A stretch of 32,894 bases of DNA from Chitinophagaceae bacterium (GTDB lineage: Bacteria; Bacteroidota; Bacteroidia; Chitinophagales; Chitinophagaceae). The notes beneath the pieces are model-generated. The model saw only the letters and a program-made list of their open reading frames with translations, was not told the origin of the DNA and made no database searches. Position numbers and translations under genes: made by a program. The DNA lies in the NCBI GenBank assembly GCA_947451935.1, contig CANGBH010000022.1:1-32894 (forward strand). The letters are read 5' to 3'. Shown here piece after piece: positions 17,320 to 26,458 of this stretch (within the stretch, counting starts at the first letter, position 1; each line of letters begins with the position of its first letter).

Positions 17320-18408
17320 TTATTTCAGAAGATCCTTTTTTGTTCCCATCCAAAATGCGATGTTTTTGCGTTGCCATGTATAACATACAGCCACGGTATC
17401 TCCAAAATTAATCAACCCAGGATAAGAGAATTCATCATCTCCTTTGCCCTGTTCTATATTTAGATTCTTTGGCCACGTAAGTCCATTATCAAATGAAACG
17501 CCTAAAAGAAGTGGTGCTCTATCACCATCATTTCTGTTATCAGGGTTATAGGCTAAAACCAATACATCTCCAGGTAGTTTTGTCACATCTATCCCACTGT
17601 TTGGATTAGGCAATGTTGTCTTATAAATCGGGGCCCATGTTTTCCCATAATCTTTTGAATCACTTCGACAAATAATGCCTAATTCACTACGAATAAGCAT
17701 ATGAATATTTCCAGGAGTTGACTCCCATAATGTAGGTTGGATAAGCTCTTTGTTTTGCAAGCTTGTATCGGCTAGTTTCAGGTAAGGAGTTGCCTGCCAT
17801 GTTTTTCCACTGTCAATACTTCTGTCTGTAAACACATGATATCCTTTATACTCATGCGAAGAGCCTGCTAACCAAGAACCATCAGATAGAACAATGGGTT
17901 TACTACGAACAGGACCTCTACCGCCTTTATCACCTTTAACAAGTTCGTATGCGTCAGTCCATGTATCGCCATTATCATCTGAAGTCTTAACCCATGTTTC
18001 CCAATGTTCAATTTCCTTCCCTACTTTGAAAAATAAAAATAGTTTCCCTGCAGGTGATTGAAATAAAACAGGATTCCAGTGTGCATCATTTCTGATTTTT
18101 GCAATTTGTTTTGGAGCAGACCAATGACGAGGAGATCCTTTAACCATCCAAATGCCAACATTATCATTCTTTTCTTTCTCCCCAGCAAACCAGGCAACGA
18201 TAAAATTATTATCTCTCAATTTAACCAAGGTTGAAGCGTGGCATTCTTTAAAGGGAGGATTCTCGCCAGCTACAAATTCTTTTACAGGCAGTGTGTCTGC
18301 TAACCCGACGGAGAGGCTATCGGCAGCGACAGTTTTGTTGGCCTGTTGACTACAACTTGAGATAAATAAAATACAGCATGCTAAGAGTAAAGAATAATTA
18401 TTTTTCAT
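17320..18408 (-). CDS. Sialidase-fold (BNR/Asp-box) exo-glycosidase-like lipoprotein
   Basis: A 362-residue lipoprotein with lipobox ISSC (Cys19). Four Asp-box repeats are visible: SDDNGDTW (143-150), SIDSGKTW (197-204), SKDYGKTW (251-258) and SFDNGLTW (305-312), marking a six-bladed sialidase fold (BNR_2 type). The N-terminal strand reads CHASTLVKLRDNN and lacks the FRIP-type arginine motif of true GH33 sialidases, so sialidase activity is not assured. It is transcribed toward the aldolase operon, with stop codons touching. Placement beside YhcH-like and NAL-like genes fits release of an acidic sugar. Confidence 0.85.
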   Translation of the reverse strand: MKNNYSLLLACCILFISSCSQQANKTVAADSLSVGLADTLPVKEFVAGENPPFKECHASTLVKLRDNNFIVAWFAGEKEKNDNVGIWMVKGSPRHWSAPKQIAKIRNDAHWNPVLFQSPAGKLFLFFKVGKEIEHWETWVKTSDDNGDTWTDAYELVKGDKGGRGPVRSKPIVLSDGSWLAGSSHEYKGYHVFTDRSIDSGKTWQATPYLKLADTSLQNKELIQPTLWESTPGNIHMLIRSELGIICRSDSKDYGKTWAPIYKTTLPNPNSGIDVTKLPGDVLVLAYNPDNRNDGDRAPLLLGVSFDNGLTWPKNLNIEQGKGDDEFSYPGLINFGDTVAVCYTWQRKNIAFWMGTKKDLLK

Positions 18409-18476
18409 GTAGACATTATATTAAAAAATCAATTTTATAAACTTGTTTGCAAGTCAACATTATACAGATGAAATTA

Positions 18477-18530
18477 AACAAATAAAGAAGCCTTGCCAAA
18501 TAGCCGATAGGCATTTTGACAAGGCTTCAA
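18477..18530 (-). terminator. Intrinsic terminator after the second SusD gene
   Basis: The arms at 18487-18500 and 18515-18528 pair over 14 positions with one mismatch, extended by an inner GCC/GGC stem with a four-base loop. On the minus strand the stem is followed by a T-rich tract. The plus-strand side is also T-rich after the stem, but no plus-strand gene ends nearby. It should stop susCD transcription before the sialidase-like gene, which starts at 18408. Confidence 0.88.
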
Positions 18531-18585
18531 TAATTTTATTTATCTCTACTCGGGAAGATTTATAAAATCATCCAGAGATTGATTT

Positions 18586-20355
18586 TTACCAAGGTTTTCC
18601 TGTGCCTTGAAGCAACCAGAACTTAGACCAAGGGCTATTTTTACCATCAGAACCAACGTAGCTTGATTCTTCAAGCTTACTTATTGCAGCATTTGTATTT
18701 TCTGTATTGCTTTGCAATTCAGTATTGCTGTATGAGAAACGCAATGGAATAGCACCACGCTTAGAAAGGTATCCTATATTAATTGTAGGGAATCCTGTTC
18801 TTCTCCAATCCATGAATGACTCAACAGATGCTTGCCAAGAAGCAACCCATTTTTGTTCGATAATTCTTTCTAATGTACCATCATATGCTACACTAGGTTG
18901 AGCAAGGTATGAATCAACGTCTTTTACACATCCAGCATATCCGTCAACATCTGATTGATAGGTATCAAATACTTGCCATAAATCAAATGATGCTTTAACG
19001 CCATTGTTATACCACTCTTCCGCAGATCCACCTACATTCCATCCTTTTTGTGCAGCTTCAGCCAAATCAAAACAAACTTCAGTGTAAGAAGCAAGCCTTT
19101 GCTTAAGCAAATCGCCACTTGGATTATCGTAAATATCTCTACGCATATATGATACGAATGCATTAGTAGAGTTTGCTTGTCCACCAGTACCATTTAAGTT
19201 ATAGGTATATGTTTCACCATAATAACTGATTGGAATACCAACATAGGTTGGAGTAGTGTCATAAAAATTCTTCACAGCATCAAGTGGAGTACCATAAGGC
19301 CTGTCCTCTGAATAAGTACTTTGATTGAATTGCTTATAGTTAGCTGCTGCAGCAGCAACTGGATTGATGTAACGGATATTAGCTACATCATCGTATGTTG
19401 TAAGGTTAACATCATCATTTACATCGAACTTGCTACCATCCACTACAGAATTGGTTTCAACAGGTTCTGCCATGATCACCAAACGTGGGTCTTTAAGATC
19501 AATAAGCTTTGTTACCAATGTGGCAGACATTTTATTCCTTTTGAAGTTTGAAGCACCTCCATATTCAGAGTTCTTCTGATATGATGTACCACCATCTTGT
19601 CCAGGAAATGCCATTGCAAAATCATCATCATTGCTTGTGAACACATTATGAGATACAGCTTCAACTTCAGCTTGTACATTTCTTTTTGAAGAAAGTCTCA
19701 TGTAATAACGAAGCAACAACGTATTGGCCAACTTAGACCATTTTTCAGTGTCCCCATTGTAGAAGACATCTGAGGTAGTTGTTGCTGGTGTAATTTCAGG
19801 ATGCGAAGCTGCTGAACCTGCAAACAAAGGGATAGCCGCTTTTAAATCTGCGATAACACCATCATAGATTGCTTCTTGAGAATCAAAAACAGGGTATGCA
19901 TTTTCAGCACCAACTAAATCTCCTTTAAGAGCAGCACTGTATGGAGCATCACCCCAAAAGTCAGCGATATAACCGAAGTTAAATGCACGCATTACCAATG
20001 CAACTCCTTGATGGAATTTCCAGTCGTTAGCTTCAGCTTTATTCAACAAAACTTGGTTATTACGAAGTCTTCCATAGATACCGCTCCAGTCTACAGAACT
20101 CCAATCGTAGTTGCTATAGGTGCTAGACCAAGCGTCGTTTGCAGTTTGCTGCATAGCTCCAGACATATTACCTGAACCAAGGTTTCCATAATCCATAGCT
20201 GTGCTAGTCAATACACCAGCCATTAAATAGTCTGGCGCAGCGTCTGCCTGAGTTAAATTGTTGGGGTCCTTATTCAGCACCTCAAACTTCTGACAAGAAA
20301 CAGTCAACAATGCTAATGTTAGCATTCCAACTAATATCCTATTAAAATTTTTCAT
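18586..20355 (-). CDS. SusD/RagB-family lipoprotein of the SusD-like-2 type
   Basis: A 589-residue lipoprotein with Cys21 (ALLTVSC). The N-terminal LNKDPNNLTQADAAPDYLMA and the C-terminal WQASVESFMDWRRTGFP are features of the SusD-like-2 group, distinct from the classical SusD at 2075-3964. It binds the transporter's ligand at the cell surface and forms a complex with the SusC encoded 29 bases upstream. The following region holds a strong terminator, so the pair is probably a two-gene operon. Its ligand is unknown; SusD-like-2 proteins accompany SusCs taking up sugars and peptides alike. Confidence 0.93.
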   Translation of the reverse strand: MKNFNRILVGMLTLALLTVSCQKFEVLNKDPNNLTQADAAPDYLMAGVLTSTAMDYGNLGSGNMSGAMQQTANDAWSSTYSNYDWSSVDWSGIYGRLRNNQVLLNKAEANDWKFHQGVALVMRAFNFGYIADFWGDAPYSAALKGDLVGAENAYPVFDSQEAIYDGVIADLKAAIPLFAGSAASHPEITPATTTSDVFYNGDTEKWSKLANTLLLRYYMRLSSKRNVQAEVEAVSHNVFTSNDDDFAMAFPGQDGGTSYQKNSEYGGASNFKRNKMSATLVTKLIDLKDPRLVIMAEPVETNSVVDGSKFDVNDDVNLTTYDDVANIRYINPVAAAAANYKQFNQSTYSEDRPYGTPLDAVKNFYDTTPTYVGIPISYYGETYTYNLNGTGGQANSTNAFVSYMRRDIYDNPSGDLLKQRLASYTEVCFDLAEAAQKGWNVGGSAEEWYNNGVKASFDLWQVFDTYQSDVDGYAGCVKDVDSYLAQPSVAYDGTLERIIEQKWVASWQASVESFMDWRRTGFPTINIGYLSKRGAIPLRFSYSNTELQSNTENTNAAISKLEESSYVGSDGKNSPWSKFWLLQGTGKPW

Positions 20356-20384
20356 CGTGTAAAATTTAAATTTAATTATTATGA

Positions 20385-23300
20385 CTAGAATCTAACATTC
20401 AACTTAACACCAACTGGGATAGTCCATGGAGTTACATTGTAACGCTCAATACCTTGTCTGAATTGAGATCCATTTCCTTGTGCACCACCTTGAAGATAGA
20501 AAGCAGATTCAGGATCTACACCACACTTCGCTTTAGTCCAAAGAACGATATTTCTTGTGTACACGCCAAGTGATAATCCTTGTAATTTAATTGCTTTGCT
20601 ATACCAATTTTTTGGTAATTCAAAAGAAAGGTTAAGCTCACGAAGTTTAATGTAAGACGCATCAAACATGTTTTGCTTAGCGAAATTCCAGTTAGCGGTA
20701 ACCGCATCACAATAATAATCGTAGAAAGTAGTAGCAGGATCACCTAAGTTTTCGATATATCCACCATTACCATCTTCATAAACACCAGGATAGAAAGTTC
20801 CATCATTTCCAGGTACACCATCTCCATCGAATGGAAATCCACCTAACTCAGCAGTTGGACCACCAACAACGTGTGCTGATTGGAATCCTGATATTTTAAT
20901 GAATGCATCAGGATTTGATTTCAAGTATGCAGGTATATCGCCTTTGTTTGCATCTGGAATTTTTATTCCCATGTTCAACTGTCTAGCCAATACCGCATCA
21001 GATCCAACATATCTATAGGTTTGAGAGAAGAATTGTCCACCCAACCTTGTATCAATGCTTGCACTGATTGTGAATCTTTTATATGTCAATGAAGTTTGAA
21101 CCCCTAATAACAATTTCGGATTGAAGTTTCCTACAATTTCTTTAGCATCAAATGCTCCACCTTTATATTTTTGATGATATCCTTCATCATCCAACAAAGG
21201 CCATCCATAATAAGGAGACGATTTATCAGTAACAGTCAACAATTGGTTATCCCAAATTTGTCCAATCTTACCATCACTAATCATTGGAGAACCATCTTTG
21301 TTAAAGTTGTTTGGAATTACTTGGCCCTTAGCATATGTCCAAGAACCACTTGGTCCATCAGACCAGAATCTGTAGTAAGGAACTCCATCTGCAAGAGAAA
21401 TTACATAAGAATTGTTCTTTGTGTAATTCACACTAAGATCCCAATTTAGATTTTTGTTAGAAATCAATGTTGCACCCAATTGCAATTCTATACCCTTGCT
21501 ACGTACCAAACCTGCATTGATTTGACGGCTTGTGTAACCAGAAGAAGGAGGTGTGCTGATTCCTAGAACTTGGTTTTTGTTATCTGATTGGTAAACTGTT
21601 CCTTCAAATCTCAAGCGATTTTTAAGGAATGCAAGTTCAATACCGAACTCTGAAGAGATAGCTTGTTCAGGCTTCAATTCAGGGTTTTTAAGTGTCCCAG
21701 CAACAGATTGGATAACAGTTGAACCAAAGCTTCCAATACCAAGAGAACCATATAGATTATATGGATCAGTGTCTTTACCTACGCTAGCATAACCACCACG
21801 AACTTTAACCATATCTACACTTGAACCAAAGTTGATTAATTTACTTAAGATCAAACTAAGTGATGCAGATGGATAGAAGTATGAGTTTGCATTTGCAGGC
21901 AAAGTACTTGACCAGTCATTCCTAGCTGTCACATCCAAATAAGCGATGTCTTTGAAACCAAGAGTAGCTGTTCCGTATAAGCTGTAAAGTGCTTTTTGAG
22001 AATAATAACCATTAGATCTCAAAGCTGTTGGACTGATATTCGATAAGTTGAACAATTCAGGTGCAATGATACCCACACCAGATTGAGAATAACTCATTTG
22101 GTTAGCACCATATACATACTGCAAGTTTCCACCACCAGAAGCAGATAACGTGAAATCGTTAAATGAATTACGGTAGTTTATTAAGAAGTCTGTATTGCTT
22201 TCAGTATTAAGAATATTCTGTAAACTATAATATCCATTTTTCTCTTTGTAAAGAGACTTAGAAATTTTGGTTTCACGTCTTTCATTCAATAAGTCTTGAG
22301 AGTATCTTACGAAAGCGCTTAAATGTTTATTGATTTGATAATCCAATTTAACATTACCAAACAACCTATTACGCAAGAAACTATTCTTTACTTGATTCAA
22401 TGTAAAGTATGGGTTGTTGTCAAAATCCACTACGTCAAATCCTAAATCAGCTGGAGGCATTGCCTTTCTTTGCTGAATACCAGGAGTTAACCAATAATCT
22501 TTCATTTGTCTAACGTCTACACTTGGAGATAGATAAATGATATCTTGATAAACACCACCACGATCACCTGCTGCAATGTTATCAGCATTAGAACGTGTGT
22601 AGTTTAAAGAAGATGTGATTTTGAATTTATCATTAATCTTGTGTTCAATATTTAAACCAAGGTTATTACGACCCAATCCAGTAGTAGGAAGAATTCCTGT
22701 ATTAGCTGTATTGGTGTAAGACAAACGATAGGTGTCTTTATCTGTAGAGTTTTCAATTGACACACTGTTTACAGAAGTCATTCCGTTCTGTACGAAATTT
22801 TTAAGGTTGTTATACCCTTTCATTTCATAAGGAATGTAATCACCATTAGCATCTTTTTGACTATTCCATTGAATAGCTTTGATACCTTGATTCAATGGTG
22901 TACCAAAACGATATGTATTGGTTCCAACTAGATCCAAGATATTAACACCATCTAAACTGTTGTTAGCATTTGGTGTAGTGTAAGAGTGGTCACCGATACC
23001 ATATGATTGGTTCGTTGGTAAAAACTTGTATGGTGTAGCCAATTCATTGCTTGAACTAAATGTAACACCCAAGCCTTTTGATTTTTTACCAGACTTGGTT
23101 GTAATCAAGATAACACCGTTACCAGCGCGCGATCCATAAAGGGCTGCAGCACTTGGGCCTTTCAATACAGAAAGACTTTCAATGTCGTTAGGGTTTAAAT
23201 CTGATATAGCATTACCGTAATCGATTGTATTATCGTTACCAGTGTTCGTACTTACGTTATTCAACGAGTTCTTTACTGGAACTCCATCAATTACGAATAG

Positions 23301-23951
23301 TGGTTGGTTATCTGTATTCAATGAACGAATACCGCGGATAACAACACTCACTGATGCAGTTGCTGCACCACCGGTAGAGCTGATGTTAACACCAGACACT
23401 TTACCAGCCATAGAGTTCAACAAGTTAGTCTGAGCAACTTTATTCATGTCGTCGCCCTTGATTTCACCTACTGAATATCCAAGAGATTTTTTTGCTCTAG
23501 TAATACCTAATGCTGTAACCACCACATCTGATAGTTGACCAGCAGCAGGCTGCAATGTTATGTTGACTTCAGCTTGACCAGCAACATTCACTTCTGTTGA
23601 AGCATATCCAACATAAGAAATAACCAATACAGCTTTAGGACCAGAAGCATTGATGCTATATTGTCCTGCAGCGTTGGTTGTAGCTTGCCTTGAAGTACCT
23701 TTTTCAGTGATGGTAGCTCCTTGTAATGGACCATTAGCATCCCTTACAGTACCTTTTACTACAAAATCAAAATTTGTTGCAGATTCATTTGTTGCATCTG
23801 CCATCTCAAATCGAGCATTAACCTCTTCCTTGAAGTTATGGTTCACTGCAGTAATTTCTCGTGCAGACAACCCTCCAGAAAAGAAAAACATGAGGTACAA
23901 AGGCACTTTTAACCTCTGTACAAAATTTAAGGAAGTACACCTTTTTTTCAT
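20385..23951 (-). CDS. SusC/RagA-family TonB-dependent outer-membrane transporter (second)
   Basis: A transporter of about 1188 residues. In order: a signal peptide ending near GGLSA, a CarboxypepD_reg-like domain (VVKGTVRDANGPLQGATI), a TonB-box-like region (SDVVVTALGITRAKK), a plug with SVVIRGIRSLN, PLFVIDGVPV and AAALYGSRAGNGVILITT, and a barrel ending VGVKLNVRF. There is no STN domain. The ATG at 23951 is preferred over a TTG at 23972, which would only add a short charged tail before the signal. It belongs to a different SusC subgroup from 3968-7192, as the longer plug insertion and different partner SusD show. It is probably transcribed from its own promoter in the 199 bases upstream. 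Confidence 0.94.
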   Translation of the reverse strand: MKKRCTSLNFVQRLKVPLYLMFFFSGGLSAREITAVNHNFKEEVNARFEMADATNESATNFDFVVKGTVRDANGPLQGATITEKGTSRQATTNAAGQYSINASGPKAVLVISYVGYASTEVNVAGQAEVNITLQPAAGQLSDVVVTALGITRAKKSLGYSVGEIKGDDMNKVAQTNLLNSMAGKVSGVNISSTGGAATASVSVVIRGIRSLNTDNQPLFVIDGVPVKNSLNNVSTNTGNDNTIDYGNAISDLNPNDIESLSVLKGPSAAALYGSRAGNGVILITTKSGKKSKGLGVTFSSSNELATPYKFLPTNQSYGIGDHSYTTPNANNSLDGVNILDLVGTNTYRFGTPLNQGIKAIQWNSQKDANGDYIPYEMKGYNNLKNFVQNGMTSVNSVSIENSTDKDTYRLSYTNTANTGILPTTGLGRNNLGLNIEHKINDKFKITSSLNYTRSNADNIAAGDRGGVYQDIIYLSPSVDVRQMKDYWLTPGIQQRKAMPPADLGFDVVDFDNNPYFTLNQVKNSFLRNRLFGNVKLDYQINKHLSAFVRYSQDLLNERRETKISKSLYKEKNGYYSLQNILNTESNTDFLINYRNSFNDFTLSASGGGNLQYVYGANQMSYSQSGVGIIAPELFNLSNISPTALRSNGYYSQKALYSLYGTATLGFKDIAYLDVTARNDWSSTLPANANSYFYPSASLSLILSKLINFGSSVDMVKVRGGYASVGKDTDPYNLYGSLGIGSFGSTVIQSVAGTLKNPELKPEQAISSEFGIELAFLKNRLRFEGTVYQSDNKNQVLGISTPPSSGYTSRQINAGLVRSKGIELQLGATLISNKNLNWDLSVNYTKNNSYVISLADGVPYYRFWSDGPSGSWTYAKGQVIPNNFNKDGSPMISDGKIGQIWDNQLLTVTDKSSPYYGWPLLDDEGYHQKYKGGAFDAKEIVGNFNPKLLLGVQTSLTYKRFTISASIDTRLGGQFFSQTYRYVGSDAVLARQLNMGIKIPDANKGDIPAYLKSNPDAFIKISGFQSAHVVGGPTAELGGFPFDGDGVPGNDGTFYPGVYEDGNGGYIENLGDPATTFYDYYCDAVTANWNFAKQNMFDASYIKLRELNLSFELPKNWYSKAIKLQGLSLGVYTRNIVLWTKAKCGVDPESAFYLQGGAQGNGSQFRQGIERYNVTPWTIPVGVKLNVRF

Positions 23952-24150
23952 ATTTGTTGTTTTTTTTACCAATCAAGATTTAGTTGTTCTTTCCAAATCC
24001 CAAAAAGTATGAATTAAAGAGAATCTAAACATAGAAATAATTTTTGATATAAATGTTAAAAAATGTGTTTTTTTTAACATTTAATGTAAAAGTAACTCAC
24101 TTACAAAAGTGTTCCAAATACACATCCAAAACTAAACTATGATATTTACT
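23952..24150 (-). promoter_or_regulatory. AT-rich region upstream of the second SusC gene, with a long palindrome
   Basis: This gap lies between the MFS transporter stop and the SusC start. It contains an inverted repeat with 13-base perfect arms (24051-24063 and 24070-24082) made almost wholly of A and T with a central GTT/AAC. It could be a weak terminator of the murQ-MFS transcript or an operator for susC. The susC promoter should lie here by position; I could not identify its elements. Confidence 0.4.
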
Positions 24151-25431
24151 TTAGCTAGACTTTATCCGATGTCCTTTCGCTGCATAATAGAAAATAACCA
24201 AATAGCAAGGAACTACCATCCAATAAGCATGATGAGGAGAGAAATGATCAGCGATTCGACCATAAATTAACGGCAAAACTGCACCGCCACCAATAGCCAT
24301 GATAAGTATTGACGATCCTGTTTTGGTAAAACTTCCTAAACCGCTAAGTGCTAATGGCCAAATAGAAGGATACATCAACGCATTGGCTAATCCAAGCAAC
24401 GCAATAAATACAACCGAAACCATTCCAGAAGTAAACAAGGCTGTTAGGCAAAATAAAATCCCTGCTAGGGCAGAAAATTTCAATGCCCGTTCTTGTGATA
24501 TAAACTTCGGAATAAAGAGGATTCCAATAAAATACCCCAACAACATACCTCCAAGAGTGAAACTCGTAAAAAACTTTGCAGTAGCTAACGGAATCCCTTG
24601 TGAAGAACCATAAAGTATTATTGTATCCCCAGCAATCACTTCAACGCCAACATAGAGAAACAGGGTAAAAGCGCCTAGTAACAAATGTGGAAATTGAAAA
24701 ATACTTGTCTTTTGTATTGAATCAGAAGGGTCGAGCCCTTCGTCTTCCTCATCTGGATTAATTTCAGGCAATCCAGAAAAATAGATTAACACTGCTAATA
24801 TTACCATAACAACAGTCATGGCAACATAAGGCGCTATGATTTTTCCCGCTAAGTTTTGTAAGGCAATAATTTTTTCTTGCGCACCCATTCTTAGTAGGTC
24901 CGTTTTAATTTGATCGGTATTGTCTAGAATGATTGATCCTAAGATGATTGGAGCAAGTATACCAGCCACGCCATTTGAAACACCCATCATGCTAATGCGT
25001 TTTGCTGCACTATTTCTTGGCCCCAACATGACCACATAGGGATTTGCTGCAGTTTGCAAAATAGCCAACCCACTTCCTTGTATAAATTGTCCTATTAAAA
25101 ACAACAAATATGTTCTAGAATGTGCAGCAGGAATAAACATTGTTGTACCAATGGCTATTAGTAATAAGCCCAATGCCATACCATGCCTAAATCCTGTTTT
25201 TTTTAATAATGCTGCAGATGGAAGAGCGAGTACTAAATAAGAAATATAAAATGAAAATGCAATAAGATAAGATGAAACATTATTCAACTCGCAGGTAATC
25301 TTAAGATAAGGTATCAACACAGATCCCAACCAAGTCACAAAACCAAATACAAAGAATAAAACACCAATTATAAAAAGGTATTTGAAACGATGCTGACTCG
25401 AAATTGCTAATGTTGATTCTGGATTATTCAT
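24151..25431 (-). CDS. FucP/GluP/NagP-type MFS sugar:proton symporter
   Basis: A 426-residue inner-membrane protein with about 12 predicted transmembrane helices. The FucP-family signature GSGLAILQTAANPYVVMLGP lies in the first half, and IWPLALSGLGSFTKTGSSIL late in the protein is also typical. Relatives carry fucose, glucose/galactose or N-acetylglucosamine with protons. It begins three bases after the MurQ stop, so the two are co-translated; this suggests an amino-sugar or N-acetylmuramic acid-related substrate, which is inference from the neighbour. It is the only inner-membrane sugar importer in the window and may also serve the SusCD systems. Confidence 0.9.
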   Translation of the reverse strand: MNNPESTLAISSQHRFKYLFIIGVLFFVFGFVTWLGSVLIPYLKITCELNNVSSYLIAFSFYISYLVLALPSAALLKKTGFRHGMALGLLLIAIGTTMFIPAAHSRTYLLFLIGQFIQGSGLAILQTAANPYVVMLGPRNSAAKRISMMGVSNGVAGILAPIILGSIILDNTDQIKTDLLRMGAQEKIIALQNLAGKIIAPYVAMTVVMVILAVLIYFSGLPEINPDEEDEGLDPSDSIQKTSIFQFPHLLLGAFTLFLYVGVEVIAGDTIILYGSSQGIPLATAKFFTSFTLGGMLLGYFIGILFIPKFISQERALKFSALAGILFCLTALFTSGMVSVVFIALLGLANALMYPSIWPLALSGLGSFTKTGSSILIMAIGGGAVLPLIYGRIADHFSPHHAYWMVVPCYLVIFYYAAKGHRIKSS

Positions 25432-25434
25432 TAC

Positions 25435-26241
25435 CTATAATAATGTATCAAGCGCTTTTCTAACACTCCCATTAGCGAGTAATAATTCTTTAGCCTTATC
25501 ATAATCAGTAATGGAAGATTTCTCCATTAGCATTTTAACTGCACGATCAGTAATCTTATCATTGATTAACTTAACATTCACCATACGATTGTCTTCTACC
25601 CTTCCAAGTCGAACCATGGTTGTGGTACTAATCATATCGAAGAGCATTTTCTGCGCTGTTGCGCATTTCATTCGTGTACTTCCACAAATGAATTCAGGAC
25701 CTGTAATCACTTCAATAGGGAAATCGGCATACTGAGCAATAGGCGAATCGGGATTACTCACAATACATCCAGTAGTTACATTATTTTCTTTACATGCCAT
25801 TAAGGCTGACAACACAAATGGAGTTGTTCCACTTGCTGAAATGCCAATAACCATATCCTTATCTGAAATGTTTTTTTCTAGAAGCATTTGCCATCCAGCC
25901 TCAGTATCATCTTCTTTTTCTTCTAATGCTTGCACTAAATTTTCTTTTCGCCCAGCAAGTATTACATCAACAATACCTGGCTCAATACCATAGGTGGTTG
26001 GCAATTCTATTATATCTAAAACCGATAACCTTCCTCCACTTCCTGCACCTAAATAGAACATTCTACCTCCGGCTTCAAGGTGACTGACAACCGACTCAAT
26101 TAAGGCATTAATTTGTGGTAATGATTTTTCAATTTCAAATGCAACTGTCTTATCCTCAGCATTAATCGCTGCCGTCAATTCTGCTATGCTTTTCTTTTCA
26201 AGATCTCTATTCTTTCCGGGTTGTTCTGTAATTTTTATCAT
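25435..26241 (-). CDS. murQ: N-acetylmuramic acid 6-phosphate etherase (MurQ)-like SIS protein
   Basis: A 268-residue cytosolic SIS-domain protein. It carries GAGSGGRLSVLD (66-76) with Glu79 in ELPTTYG at the place of the catalytic Glu of MurQ, and the C-terminal signature GPEFICGSTRMKCATAQK followed by RMVNVKLIND. MurQ removes D-lactate from MurNAc 6-phosphate, giving GlcNAc 6-phosphate, in cell-wall recycling. Family members are usually about 300 residues; this one lacks some of the N-terminal helix region. No kinase (AnmK/MurK type) is in the window to make its substrate. It is first in a two-gene operon with the MFS transporter and divergent from the cytochrome lipoprotein operon. Confidence 0.88.
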   Translation of the reverse strand: MIKITEQPGKNRDLEKKSIAELTAAINAEDKTVAFEIEKSLPQINALIESVVSHLEAGGRMFYLGAGSGGRLSVLDIIELPTTYGIEPGIVDVILAGRKENLVQALEEKEDDTEAGWQMLLEKNISDKDMVIGISASGTTPFVLSALMACKENNVTTGCIVSNPDSPIAQYADFPIEVITGPEFICGSTRMKCATAQKMLFDMISTTTMVRLGRVEDNRMVNVKLINDKITDRAVKMLMEKSSITDYDKAKELLLANGSVRKALDTLL

Positions 26242-26458
26242 GTCATGAAGGATTTACTGAATCTAGGTTACTAAATTCCTACTTATATATTATGCAATAT
26301 AGAAAATTGAATTTTATTGAATTGATTTGATTTATTCAAGTAATCAATCATAATTAATGGGATTTAAACCTAAAGAGTATTTATTACACATTAGTCAATA
26401 AACTTTTGACCTTATTATGATAATTCACTATTTTCAAATTCAACTATTTTAATTTGCC
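26242..26458. promoter_or_regulatory. Divergent intergenic region between murQ and the cytochrome operon
   Basis: These 217 very AT-rich bases lie between two start codons facing apart, so promoters for both operons must be here. Repeated TTGAAT/ATTCAA words occur around 26306-26338, but nothing is convincing as an operator or riboswitch. Confidence 0.45.

Noticed and set aside
13514-18408. A standard cytosolic sialic acid (nan) operon
   Set aside because: No ManNAc kinase, epimerase, deacetylase or sialic acid transporter is seen, the aldolase loop is atypical, and the relevant proteins carry export signals.
23952-23972. TTG start for the second SusC
   Set aside because: The ATG at 23951 gives a typical signal peptide without the extra seven residues.
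23650-24012. 120-codon plus-strand open frame opposite the start of the second SusC
   Set aside because: It is antisense to a clear SusC N-terminus, has no recognisable domain, and its composition follows the complementary gene.
26300-26345. Operator built from TTGAAT/ATTCAA words upstream of murQ
   Set aside because: The arms are only six bases in a very AT-rich stretch, which could arise by chance.
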